From JTS-AC122 sp050246015 (GTDB taxonomy: Bacteria; Planctomycetota; Phycisphaerae; Phycisphaerales; UBA1924): a stretch of DNA of 64,000 nt. Below the pieces are notes generated by a model. The model searched no databases, was not told where the DNA came from, and worked only from the letters and a program-made list of their open reading frames with translations. Positions 1 to 7,782 of this stretch are shown piece by piece (within the stretch, counting starts at the first letter, position 1; every line of letters starts with the position of its first letter). The stretch spans positions 1 through 64,000 of the forward strand of contig JBFWWU010000001.1 in assembly GCA_050246015.1 (NCBI GenBank). The letters are read 5' to 3'. The translations under genes and the position numbers were made by a program.

Positions 1-74
1 CCGGCCGTCCCGGTTCCGATGAGAAAGCAGGCCGCCGCCGCGAGCCCGGCCAAGGCTGTTTGATTCACAATCAC
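1..74 (-). CDS. N-terminus of a probable exported protein, cut by the window edge
   Basis: Reading the minus strand from a GTG at 74 gives 24 open codons up to the window edge. After a short start (MIVNQTALAG) they form an Ala/Leu-rich hydrophobic stretch that looks like a Sec signal peptide, although positive charge is lacking. A GAAAGG element lies 7 nt before this GTG, which supports the start; a second in-frame GTG is at 68. The gene diverges from prfB. Nothing of the mature protein is present, so no function can be given. Confidence 0.45.
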   Translation of the reverse strand, partial: MIVNQTALAGLAAAACFLIGTGTA

Positions 75-217
75 ATCGAGGCCTTTCGAGAGAAAGGGGG
101 CATCAAGAAGGATACCTGAACTACCAGCGTGTGCCAGAAATGCTCGCGAGGATCCGGTAACACCGCCGCGGCACCGTCGCCGGAATACACTCCCGCACTC
201 GAAAGGACCACACGCCG

Positions 218-1355
218 ATGCACTTCGACGCTCATCAACCCGTCATCAACGACCTCGAGGCGCGGATCTTGACCATCCGCGACTCGCTTTAACTACGCGC
301 AGAAACTCGACCGCATCAAGCAACTCGAAGAGCAGATGGGCTCCGACGGCTTCTGGGTCAACCAGGACAAAGCCAGGAAAGTCGTCGGCGAGAAGAAGGC
401 CCTCGTCGCCATGACCGACCCGCTCACGGGTGTCATGAAGGACTTCGAGGACGCCAAGGTCGCCTACGAGATGGCCAAGGAGTCGGGCGACAAGGAGTTC
501 CTCGCCGAAGCCGACACCAAACTCTTCGACCTCACCCAGCGCATGGAAAAGGTCGAGATGCGCTCGCTCCTCTCCGGCAAGCACGACGCCAAGAACTGCT
601 TCGTCACCATCAGCGCGGGCGCCGGCGGGACCGAGGCCAACGACTGGGCCGACATGCTCCTGCGCATGTACATCTTCTACTGCGAACGCATGGGTTTCGA
701 GATGGAGGAAGTCGAAAAGACCTACGGCTCCGAGGTCGGTCTCGATTCCGTAACGCTCCACATCAAGGGACCGTTCGCCTTCGGGTACCTCAACTGCGAG
801 CGCGGCACCCACCGCCTGGCGCGCGTCTCGCCCTTCAACTCCCAAGGCAAGCGCCAGACCTCCTTCGCCACCGTCGATGTAACCCCCGAGTTCGACGAAC
901 TCAACGTCGAGATCCCCGAGAAGGACATCGAAGTGACGCCGTTTGTGCGAGCCAGCGGCCCCGGCGGCCAGAACGTCAACAAGGTCGCCTCTGCCATCCG
1001 CATCGTCCACAAACCCACCAACATCATGGTCGTCGCCAGCACGTACCGCGATCAGCCGCAGAATAAGAAGCAGGCGATCTCGGTCCTCATGGCCAAGCTT
1101 GAGCAACTCGAAGAAGAGAAACGCGAAAAGGAAATCTCAGAAGCTACCGGCGGCGCGGTCGATCGCGGCTGGGGGACCCAGATCCGCTCCTACGTCTTTT
1201 ACGACAACCGCGTCAAAGACCACCGCACCGGCTTCGAGTCCAGCGACTACGAGCGAGTGCTGCGCGGCGAACTCGAAGGGTTCGTTGACGCCGAACTCAA
1301 GCGACGCCGAAAGGAACAAGCCGTGCGGGCGGCCAAGGCGATCGAGCCGCGATAG
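218..1355 (+). CDS. prfB: Peptide chain release factor 2, expressed by a +1 frameshift
   Basis: RF2 recognises UGA and UAA stop codons and triggers peptide release in the ribosome. The zero frame starts at ATG 218 (SD GAAAGGA at 201-207) and runs 24 codons to a TAA at 290-292. Skipping T290 continues in the +1 frame to 1355 for a total of 378 residues, the normal RF2 length. The RF2 stop-recognition tripeptide SPF is at about residues 204-206 and the catalytic GGQ at about 249-251, close to their E. coli positions. This numbering only works if both frames are joined. A start at ATG 336 would remove the family's N-terminal helix. The in-frame stop is TAA rather than the usual TGA. Confidence 0.93.
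287..293 (+). promoter_or_regulatory. Programmed +1 frameshift site of prfB (CTT TAA C)
   Basis: The P-site codon CTT (287-289) is followed by TAA and then C. Slippage of the tRNA from CUU to UUU moves the ribosome to AAC at 291. The known prfB site is CUU UGA C with an SD-like purine run just upstream. Here the stop is UAA and the codons before the slip (ATC CGC GAC TCG) contain no obvious SD-like stimulator. The assignment rests on the match to the known site and on the family sequence resuming immediately after it (NYAQKLDRIK). Confidence 0.8.
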
Positions 1356-1414
1356 CCAACTGAGCCGAACCACGCCAGCGGTCGGCCTCCGGCGTCGCGC
1401 GCGATCGCGGCATT

Positions 1415-1452
1415 CCCAAGACCGGGTGCTTGCGCACCCCGGCTCAGATCGG
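1415..1452. repeat. Intergenic hairpin-forming repeat, copy 1
   Basis: A block of about 37 bp beginning CCCAAGACCGGGTGCT occurs here, between prfB and the HNH gene, and again at 13290-13326 with two mismatches. Its centre (CCGGGTGC, TGCGCACCCCGG) folds into a GC-rich hairpin. The remaining intergenic sequence from 1356 to 1612 shows no gene that I can support. Confidence 0.6.
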
Positions 1453-1612
1453 CCCCCGCGGTCACACGCGCTCGTTCCCCCACAGATTGGTTGCAGATGG
1501 TGGTGTGGCCTCTACCGGTTGATCCGGCGTCAGATGCGCAGTATCCTTTGATGCGTCCGGCGAGGGCGTCCGCCCTTGCGTAACGGGAGTTCGCTCCCTT
1601 GCCGGGCGATGT

Positions 1613-2332
1613 ATGGCCGCACGATCGAACCATCCTCGGTCGCTGTCGCATGCCGCCGCGGCGGATGCTGATGCCATCGCTCTCCCCGCCAACCTGCTCT
1701 CCGCGCTGGACTGCAAGGTCCTCGTCCTGAACAAGCTCTACGTCGCGATCCGGGTGGTCTCGGCCAAGCGCGCGTTCACCATGCTCTGCCGAAATCTCGC
1801 CGAGGTCATCCACGTCGACGACGGGAAGTTCGTCAACTACGACTTTGAATCCTGGGCCGAACTTTCGCAGCTCCGGCGCCACCTCGATTCGCAGGCGGCG
1901 GCCGACGCCGAACGCAGCGACTGGGTTCGCACCGTTCGATTCGACGTCGCGGTCCCGCGTGTGATCCGGCTCTTCGGCTATGACCGGCTGCCGCAGCAGG
2001 TCGTCAAGCTCAACCGCCGAAACCTTTTCGCACGCGACCGCAATACGTGCCAGTACTGCGGACGCCACTTCTCGACCTGCGATCTGTCGATCGACCACGT
2101 GGTCCCGCGCATGCAAGGGGGCGGCGAGTCGTGGGAGAACCTCGTCTGCGCCTGCATCAAGTGCAACGCCCGCAAGGGCGGACGCACCCCCACCGAAGCC
2201 CATATGCACCTCATCCGCCCCCCGGTCAAGCCCAAGCGCCACCCGCTGATCGCTATCAGGCTCGGCCAGCCCCGCTACCAGTCGTGGAAGGCCTTCCTCG
2301 ACGAAGCCTACTGGAACGTCGAACTGAAGTAA
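1613..2332 (+). CDS. HNH endonuclease family protein
   Basis: This 239-residue protein has a C-terminal HNH nuclease fold. A zinc pair CQYCGR lies at about residues 146-151, followed by the core DHVVPRMQGGGESWENLV with the catalytic His and Asn, and a second pair CACIKCNARKGG. HNH proteins bind a divalent metal and cut DNA. This long-N-terminus subtype is common in planctomycetes and proteobacteria without a defined role. No methylase, mobile element or toxin partner is adjacent. The start at ATG 1613 lacks a clear SD, so the exact N-terminus is uncertain. The fold assignment is firm but the biological role is unknown. Confidence 0.8.
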   Translation: MAARSNHPRSLSHAAAADADAIALPANLLSALDCKVLVLNKLYVAIRVVSAKRAFTMLCRNLAEVIHVDDGKFVNYDFESWAELSQLRRHLDSQAAADAERSDWVRTVRFDVAVPRVIRLFGYDRLPQQVVKLNRRNLFARDRNTCQYCGRHFSTCDLSIDHVVPRMQGGGESWENLVCACIKCNARKGGRTPTEAHMHLIRPPVKPKRHPLIAIRLGQPRYQSWKAFLDEAYWNVELK

Positions 2333-2508
2333 GCCGTCGGCGGCGTGAAGGCGCCGATCCCCCTCCGGCGTACGGTCAGACTGTGCCAAGGCCCCCCGGA
2401 TGAAGCCGACTCGCATTTGCATTTCACGTCGGATTCGTTTAGGATCGCTTTGCCGAGCGTTCGCGTTGCTCGGCATGCGCGAGTTTGCTTCGCAACCGTC
2501 GAGGGGAT

Positions 2509-2865
2509 ATGCCGCAACTTTCGGCACAGCAGCGCAGTCACCTTATCGCGGCCATGGGAACTCCTCCCTGTCGCTGGGGGCTCGTCTCGCCCGCCGGGGT
2601 CATCGATCCGCTCGATTTCGAAGAACCCGTCAATCACCGAAAAGTGCGTGTCGCCTCCGGGAGGTTTCGGTTGGAGCACGCGGCCCAAGTGCTTCGAGAA
2701 CGAGGTTGGCACCCCGTCATGGGACCTCTGCGATCGACGTACTACGTGAGTCGAAACGGCTCAGTGGCACAGTTGGATATCGTGGATCATCAGGATTTGC
2801 CGCACGACGACCCTGCGGATGCTCCCTACTTGCTGGCAACCCAGGTGGCAGCACTGTTGCCGTGA
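2509..2865 (+). CDS. Small hypothetical protein
   Basis: This open frame encodes about 118 residues from ATG 2509 (GAGGGG lies only 2 nt upstream); an in-frame TTG at 2485 is an alternative start. I do not recognise the family. The product is soluble and mixed alpha/beta in composition, with a Trp/His-containing middle (RERGWHPVMGPLRSTYYV) and an acidic DDPADAP segment. It lies upstream of another small gene in a patch of less GC-rich DNA than the housekeeping genes around it, which may mean recent acquisition. It may not be a real gene. Confidence 0.4.
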   Translation: MPQLSAQQRSHLIAAMGTPPCRWGLVSPAGVIDPLDFEEPVNHRKVRVASGRFRLEHAAQVLRERGWHPVMGPLRSTYYVSRNGSVAQLDIVDHQDLPHDDPADAPYLLATQVAALLP

Positions 2866-3072
2866 ATACCCCCACAATGGGTGATGCTTCGAACGAATCA
2901 TCAAGTTCTTGAGGACTCTGTGAGCAAACTGTTGCGTGATTCGTTGTTTGTTGTAAGGTTGGATCCCAGAATTGGAACAAACCGAGATATGGGACGTAAC
3001 TTCACTGAACCCGGCGACACTTGCTCTGCAACGGCGAGGTTCGAGCACGCGCAAAACGCGGAAGGGCTACAC

Positions 3073-3339
3073 ATGGGTAAGTCGATGTTGAAGGAGCGCA
3101 ACGGCGTTTCCGATAGTCATCCAATGCCGAAATCGCTTGATCCTGTGCGCGAGGTGTCCCCCACCGAGGTGGACGAGGCGCTGTCGCATGTACGGTTCGA
3201 GCATGTCGCGGGCCGTTGGACGGCTCAGAGTGCTGACTTTCGGCATTTCTCGGCGCAGGGACGCACCGAGGATGAGTGTCGAAGCAACGCGCGCATCAAC
3301 ATGAAGTGGTATCTCGAACGAAAGCCGCGAAGGAGCTGA
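3073..3339 (+). CDS. Small protein with a HicB-like segment
   Basis: ATG 3073 is preceded by GGAAGGG with 6 nt spacing, which is why I choose it over upstream in-frame starts. The 88-residue product contains VRFEHVAGRWTAQSADF followed by HFSAQGRTEDECRSNARIN. This resembles the N-terminal partial RNase-H-like fold of HicB antitoxins (bulky residues, GxW, then a Gly-x-Thr and helix). No DNA-binding tail or HicA-type double-stranded-RNA-binding toxin is evident next to it. I regard it as an orphan HicB-fold protein at best. The preceding 2866-3072 shows no other gene. Confidence 0.5.
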   Translation: MGKSMLKERNGVSDSHPMPKSLDPVREVSPTEVDEALSHVRFEHVAGRWTAQSADFRHFSAQGRTEDECRSNARINMKWYLERKPRRS

Positions 3340-3565
3340 ATCCTTCCGCCGTGCGCGGCACGCGCCGCCGCGAGACCACGATCCATGTCGCGGCATCATT
3401 CGGCACGGCGATGCCTCCCCTGAAACGACGTTGCGGTGTGCGTACCGGAATCGCCTGGCGCCATGCTGTCGAGTCGGCTCGCGATTCGCCGGTGCCGCCC
3501 CGTCCTTCATGCTTGGAAAGTGCAATGAGTCGCGCCGCTCGGCGACCTACTATTCGCTTCCACCC

Positions 3566-3829
3566 ATGACCAGTTCGCCCACCACATCCGGCACGCACGA
3601 TCAGCTGCATCAGCGCGTCGCCCACATCCTCAACCTGATCCGCCCGGCGATCCAGGCCGACGGCGGAGACATCGAGTTTGTCGGCATCGAGCCCGAAGGC
3701 ATCGTCCTTATCCGGCTTCACGGCGCTTGCGTCGGGTGTCCCTCCAGCACCATCACGCTCCAAATCGGGATCGAGCGGAACCTCCGCGAACATATTCCCG
3801 AAGTGAAAGGTGTGAAAGCCATCGATTGA
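3566..3829 (+). CDS. NifU-like Fe-S cluster scaffold protein
   Basis: This 87-residue protein corresponds to the C-terminal NifU domain (Nfu type). It has the expected HILNLIRPAIQADGGDIEFV segment and the cluster-binding CVGC motif in GACVGCPSSTITLQ. Proteins of this family hold a labile [4Fe-4S] cluster in the cytoplasm and pass it to client enzymes such as the Fe-S proteins of respiratory complexes. ATG 3566 is the first start that gives the normal family length. There is no SD, but TACTAT lies at 3549-3554, as in other apparently leaderless genes here. The stretch 3340-3565 upstream shows no supported gene. Confidence 0.85.
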   Translation: MTSSPTTSGTHDQLHQRVAHILNLIRPAIQADGGDIEFVGIEPEGIVLIRLHGACVGCPSSTITLQIGIERNLREHIPEVKGVKAID

Positions 3830-3969
3830 CCGATAACACCCTCGCCCACTCACCCCGACGCCCCTTCCAAACACCTTCTTCGGTTCCAAACCTCGCACAC
3901 CGCTGGGCGTACACATCCCTGACCCACACACGGATCCACACGGTGTGCACAATTTGCCGGAATCTATTC

Positions 3970-3997
3970 TTGCGGCGTCAGCCTCGTCCGGTATATT
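3970..3997 (+). promoter_or_regulatory. Probable sigma70-type promoter of csrA
   Basis: TTGCGG (3970-3975) and TATATT (3992-3997) are separated by 16 nt in AT-richer DNA than the surroundings, about 60 nt before the csrA start. The position and sequence fit a housekeeping promoter; no start site has been mapped. Confidence 0.5.
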
Positions 3998-4057
3998 CCT
4001 AAGATACCCCGGCATTCGCCTCAAGACAGGAACGTGCAGGGACAGGAGGTCCGACTC

Positions 4058-4288
4058 ATGTTGGTGATCACACGACGAGAAGGCGAAGAAGTGGTCATCG
4101 GCGACCCGCGCAATCCCATCGGCATCGTGCGAATCGCCTCGATCAAGGGTGATCGCGTTCGCGTCGCCTTCGAGTTCCCGCGCGATATCGACGTGCATCG
4201 TCGCGAAGTGGCGAACCAGATCATCGAAGAGCAGCCGCAGGTCGTGGGCAAGATCAAGCCGACGCTCCCCGCGGCACAGGCCGAGTGA
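4058..4288 (+). CDS. csrA: Carbon storage regulator CsrA
   Basis: This 76-residue RNA-binding translational regulator opens MLVITRREGEEVVIGD, the canonical CsrA beta-strand. The conserved RVRVAFEFPRDIDVHRREV segment follows, containing the RNA-contacting C-terminal Arg of strand 5. CsrA dimers bind GGA motifs in mRNA leaders and control metabolism and motility genes. The start is set by a near-consensus SD (AGGAGGT, 4044-4050, 7 nt spacing). That SD contains GGA itself, so autoregulation is possible. In many bacteria csrA lies near flagellar genes; here it is alone and is followed directly by a terminator. Confidence 0.95.
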   Translation: MLVITRREGEEVVIGDPRNPIGIVRIASIKGDRVRVAFEFPRDIDVHRREVANQIIEEQPQVVGKIKPTLPAAQAE

Positions 4289-4320
4289 CGCTCCGCATCC
4301 GAATCCATTGACCCACGCAG

Positions 4321-4344
4321 CGCGTGCAACCCACGCGTTTTTTT
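4321..4344 (+). terminator. Rho-independent terminator after csrA
   Basis: CGCGTG (4321-4326) pairs with CACGCG (4332-4337) around a 5-nt loop and is followed by seven T residues. It separates csrA from the convergent metF. Confidence 0.75.
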
Positions 4345-4366
4345 CGCTTTCGGCGCTGCGACACGA

Positions 4367-5314
4367 TCACGACGCCTTGAAGACCGTCGCGTCGCTCCCG
4401 CTGATCAGCGAGCGCGAGTCCTTCACGCCCAGGTTCAGATAGATCTCGCGCGTGGCGGTCGAGCGATTGAGCGTGTAGAAGTGGATGCCGCGCACGCCGT
4501 GGTCCAGCAGGTCGCGGCACTGCTCGCTGGCCCAGTTGATCCCGACTCGCCGGACGGCGTCCGGATCGCCGCCGGTGCGGTTGATCGTGCGCTGCAGGTT
4601 CGCCGGGAAACGCGCCCCCAGGGCGGTTTCGGCCATGCGGAGCATGACCTTGATCGACGTGACGGGCATGATGCCGGCGAGGATCGGGACCTTGATTCCC
4701 GCGATGCCGCATCGATCGCGGAAATCGTAGAAATCCTTGTTGTCAAAGAAGAGCTGCGTGCAGATGTAGTCCGCGCCGGCGTCAACCTTGGCCTTGAGAT
4801 AATCGATCTCTTTCAGACGGTTGGGCGTCGAAGGATGCCCCTCGGGGTACCCCGCCACGCCGATGCCGAATCCCTTCGGACTCGGATGCAGGCCCGATTC
4901 GTTGAACTTGCGGATGTATCCCACCAGGTCCGCCGCATACCGGAAGGCGTCCTTCGAGCGGTCGTGCGCGCTCAGCGTGGCGGGCACGTCCCCGCCCAGC
5001 GCCAGGACATTCGATACCCCGCTCTGGGCGTATCGCTCCAGGATGCTCATGATCTCCCGCTCATCGTGGCAGACGCACGTGAGGTGCGGCACCGGATCGA
5101 GCTTCGTCTCCGCGTGCAGCCTGACGACCAGGTCCCGCGTCAACTCTCGCGTGGACCCGCCCGCCCCGTACGTCACCGAGACGAACGACGGCGCCAGCGA
5201 CTCAAACTCCGCGATCCCGGCGAACAACTCGCTCGCCCCTTCCGCCGACTTTGGCGGAAAGAACTCGAACGAAAACGTCGTCGGATCGCGTTGAAAGATT
5301 TCGCTGATGTGCAT
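4367..5314 (-). CDS. metF: Methylenetetrahydrofolate reductase
   Basis: This FAD enzyme reduces 5,10-methylene-THF to 5-methyl-THF for methionine synthesis. From the start at 5314 (MHISEIF) the 315-residue product shows the family N-terminus FSFEFFPPKS with its catalytic Glu. It also shows TYGAGGSTR, HLTCVCHDE, LALGGDVP and the C-terminal segment VGINWASEQCRDLL of the TIM barrel. Length and motifs are normal. Codons upstream of 5314 are open but outside the family, so the shorter start is preferred. It converges with csrA and shares one-carbon chemistry with folD at 7.8 kb. The gap 5315-5495 holds no supported gene. Confidence 0.93.
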   Translation of the reverse strand: MHISEIFQRDPTTFSFEFFPPKSAEGASELFAGIAEFESLAPSFVSVTYGAGGSTRELTRDLVVRLHAETKLDPVPHLTCVCHDEREIMSILERYAQSGVSNVLALGGDVPATLSAHDRSKDAFRYAADLVGYIRKFNESGLHPSPKGFGIGVAGYPEGHPSTPNRLKEIDYLKAKVDAGADYICTQLFFDNKDFYDFRDRCGIAGIKVPILAGIMPVTSIKVMLRMAETALGARFPANLQRTINRTGGDPDAVRRVGINWASEQCRDLLDHGVRGIHFYTLNRSTATREIYLNLGVKDSRSLISGSDATVFKAS

Positions 5315-5495
5315 CGGTTCAAGTACCCTGCCCGCCCGCTTGCTCCGTCGTTGCCGTACACCTTCCGCCCCCCGAACCCAACTCACCTCATCAGGCAGTT
5401 ATCGGCAACCCGGCTGGCTTCCATGAACTATAGCCGTATATCCGGATGAACGGATGGAAGAATCGCTGTCCGTGACGTGGCCTGTGAGGACCGGA

Positions 5496-6038
5496 CTAAA
5501 CCGAAGTCACGAGGGTCGCGCAGCGATCGACGATGTGGTCGATGGTCTGCGCACCGATCTCCACGACCCGCGTCGCCAAGGCGGCGTAGAGATCGTCTCG
5601 TGCCCGGAAGACCTGCTCGATCTCCTCCAGTGAACCTGCCGGTTTGCCCGTGAGCGACGGCCGGTGCGAGTTGTCGCTCCGCGCCAGCCGCTTGACCAGG
5701 GCCGCCGGCGTGCCGCGCAGGTATACAAGGACCGCACCACGCTCACGTGCCTGAGTCAGAATCGCCCGAGCGCCCGGGGCGGTCGGCGTGCCGCCGCCCA
5801 GGGCGACCACGCACGCCGGCTCACCCAGCACAGCCCGCAGCGCGTCGGTTTCCGCTTGTCGAAACGCCGCTTCCCCATGCGCCGACCAGGCGTGCGCCAC
5901 GCTCTTGCTCCCCAGCAGCACGGGGGAGCGATCATCGAGATCGACGAACGGCGAGCCGAGTTTCCGGGCCAGCAGCCGACCGATGGTCGTCTTCCCGGAA
6001 CCTCGCAGGCCAAGGAGAATCAGGTGAGCGTGGAGCAT
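5496..6038 (-). CDS. aroK: Shikimate kinase
   Basis: This kinase phosphorylates shikimate at the 3-OH in the chorismate pathway. The 180-residue product carries the P-loop GLRGSGKTT near its start and the shikimate-binding DLDD. The AxRxxE-like segment EAAFRQAETDALR, the Gly-rich VALGGGT and the adenine lid RPSLTG follow. Size is normal for AroK from the ATG at 6038; an upstream in-frame extension would add about 40 unrelated basic residues. It diverges from pdhC and has no aro neighbours. Confidence 0.9.
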   Translation of the reverse strand: MLHAHLILLGLRGSGKTTIGRLLARKLGSPFVDLDDRSPVLLGSKSVAHAWSAHGEAAFRQAETDALRAVLGEPACVVALGGGTPTAPGARAILTQARERGAVLVYLRGTPAALVKRLARSDNSHRPSLTGKPAGSLEEIEQVFRARDDLYAALATRVVEIGAQTIDHIVDRCATLVTSV

Positions 6039-6251
6039 GATGAGGCCGGTGGAGCGCCGCGCCCGAGCGAGCGACAGTGAGTCTATGCGAAACAGAAGGA
6101 GCATGCGGGATCGGTCCGATGTCGATGTGGTGCGCACGGCCGCCCCGCGCCGGCACGACGTCATACCATGTCCCGCCGCTCCCTGTTTTGTTGGCTCGGC
6201 TTCCCCCCCGCGACCGTTCAGAGTTCTCCACCGATTGACAGGAACCTCTCG

Positions 6252-7628
6252 ATGCCGATCGAAATGAAGATGCCCCGCCTGTCCGACACCATGGAACAGG
6301 GCACGGTGGTAAAGTGGAACGTGAAGCCCGGCCAGAAAGTTCGCTCCGGCGATGTCGTCGCCGACATCGAGACCGACAAGGCGACGATGGAACTCCAGAC
6401 GTTCGACGACGGGACGGTCGCGACGCTCGCGGTCCCCGAGGGCCAGACGGTCAAGGTCGGCACGGTGATCATGGTGCTGGCTGGGGCGGGTGAAGACGTG
6501 GCGTCGGTTCAGGCGGCCAAGCCCGCCGATGCCGCCGCGGCGACTGGGTCGCGCCCCGAGTCGAAGTCCGAGTCAGCCGCGGCCGCGGGATCAGCCCCGG
6601 CGTCGCACGCGAAGGGTTCCACCGCGGTGGCTGAACCACCATCGACCAATGGGCGGCACGCCGCCCCATCGGGTCGCGACGCTGACCGCGTGTTCGCCTC
6701 GCCGCTGGCGAAGAAGATCGCCGGCGAGTCGGGCATCGATCTTCGCGGCGTAGAAGGGAGCGGCCCCGGTGGGCGCATCGTCCGGAAGGATGTCGAAGCC
6801 GCGCTGTCAGGTGCCAGTGCACCCTCCAGGTCTCAAGCAGCGGCGAGTTCGCGCCCCTCTCCGCTCCCCGCGCCGTCGGCAACGCTCACCGCCCGCAATG
6901 TGACGCTCTCGAACATGCGCCGCACGATCGCCAAGCGGCTGGTCGATTCCAAGACGACCATCCCCCACTACCAGGTCACGGTGAACGCCCGCATGGACGC
7001 GCTCATGACGCTGCGTGCTCAGCTCAACGAGCAGCTCGCGTCGCAAGGCGTCAAGCTCTCGGTCAACGACTTCCTCGTTCGCGCGTGCGCCCTGGCGATG
7101 CACCAGCACCCCTACATCAACTCGCGATGGGTCGAGAAGCCCGGCGCGGACGCCGCTGTCGAGTTCATCGGTGATGTGAACATCGGCGTCGCGATCGCGC
7201 TCCCCGTCGCTGACGACGGCACCGGCGGCGGGCTCGTGGTCGCCACCGTCCGCGCCGCCGATCAGATCGGCTTGCGCCAGATCTCCGCCCAGTCCCGGGC
7301 CCTCTCTGACAAGGCCCGAGGCAAGGGGCTCTCGCTCGACGAGATGAGCGATTCGACGTTCACGATCTCCAATCTCGGCATGTTCGGCGTGGAGCACTTC
7401 ACGGCGATCATCAATCCGCCCAACACCGCCATCCTCGCCGTCGGCGCCGCCGTCGAGAAGCCCGTCGTGCACACCGACCCCGGGACCGGCGCCAAGTCGC
7501 TCGGGATCGGACACGAGATGTCGATGACCATGTCCAGCGACCACCGCGTCATCGACGGCGCCATGGCCGCGAAGTACCTCGCGACGGTGAAGGAACTGCT
7601 GGAAAAGCCGGCGACGCTGTTGGTGTGA
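6252..7628 (+). CDS. pdhC: Dihydrolipoamide acyltransferase (E2) of a 2-oxoacid dehydrogenase complex
   Basis: This E2 core subunit passes the acyl group from lipoate to CoA. The 458-residue protein has one lipoyl domain, with the lipoylated Lys in ETDKATME at about residue 43. A Pro/Ala/Ser-rich linker follows, then an E3/E1-binding domain (ASPLAKKIAGESGIDLRGV ending in GGRIVRKDV) and the catalytic domain with the active-site DHRVIDGA near the C-terminus. Start 6252 has an AGGAA element about 8 nt upstream and gives the typical MPIEMKMPRLSDTM opening. The E1 and E3 genes are not in the window, so pyruvate specificity is inferred from overall similarity. Confidence 0.9.
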   Translation: MPIEMKMPRLSDTMEQGTVVKWNVKPGQKVRSGDVVADIETDKATMELQTFDDGTVATLAVPEGQTVKVGTVIMVLAGAGEDVASVQAAKPADAAAATGSRPESKSESAAAAGSAPASHAKGSTAVAEPPSTNGRHAAPSGRDADRVFASPLAKKIAGESGIDLRGVEGSGPGGRIVRKDVEAALSGASAPSRSQAAASSRPSPLPAPSATLTARNVTLSNMRRTIAKRLVDSKTTIPHYQVTVNARMDALMTLRAQLNEQLASQGVKLSVNDFLVRACALAMHQHPYINSRWVEKPGADAAVEFIGDVNIGVAIALPVADDGTGGGLVVATVRAADQIGLRQISAQSRALSDKARGKGLSLDEMSDSTFTISNLGMFGVEHFTAIINPPNTAILAVGAAVEKPVVHTDPGTGAKSLGIGHEMSMTMSSDHRVIDGAMAAKYLATVKELLEKPATLLV

Positions 7629-7782
7629 GCGTGCTCAAGCCGGTGCGGCATCGGCGATTCGGCCGGGCCGTCGCCGCGCGAGCACGCGCCCAATCGCGAT
7701 CGCTCGGCGTCCCTGGCCGTTCGATCAACGAATTCCGCCCCCGCCCAAGCGACGGACCGGGCACAAACTTCTACCATCGCCC

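Noticed and set aside
246..1106. Long minus-strand open frame opposite prfB
   Set aside because: It is the antisense shadow of a clear RF2 gene; the product is repetitive and has no start signal or family pattern.
1247..2527. 426-codon minus-strand open frame over prfB end and the HNH gene
   Set aside because: It lies opposite two genes with clear motifs and spans the intergenic repeat; open only because of high GC.
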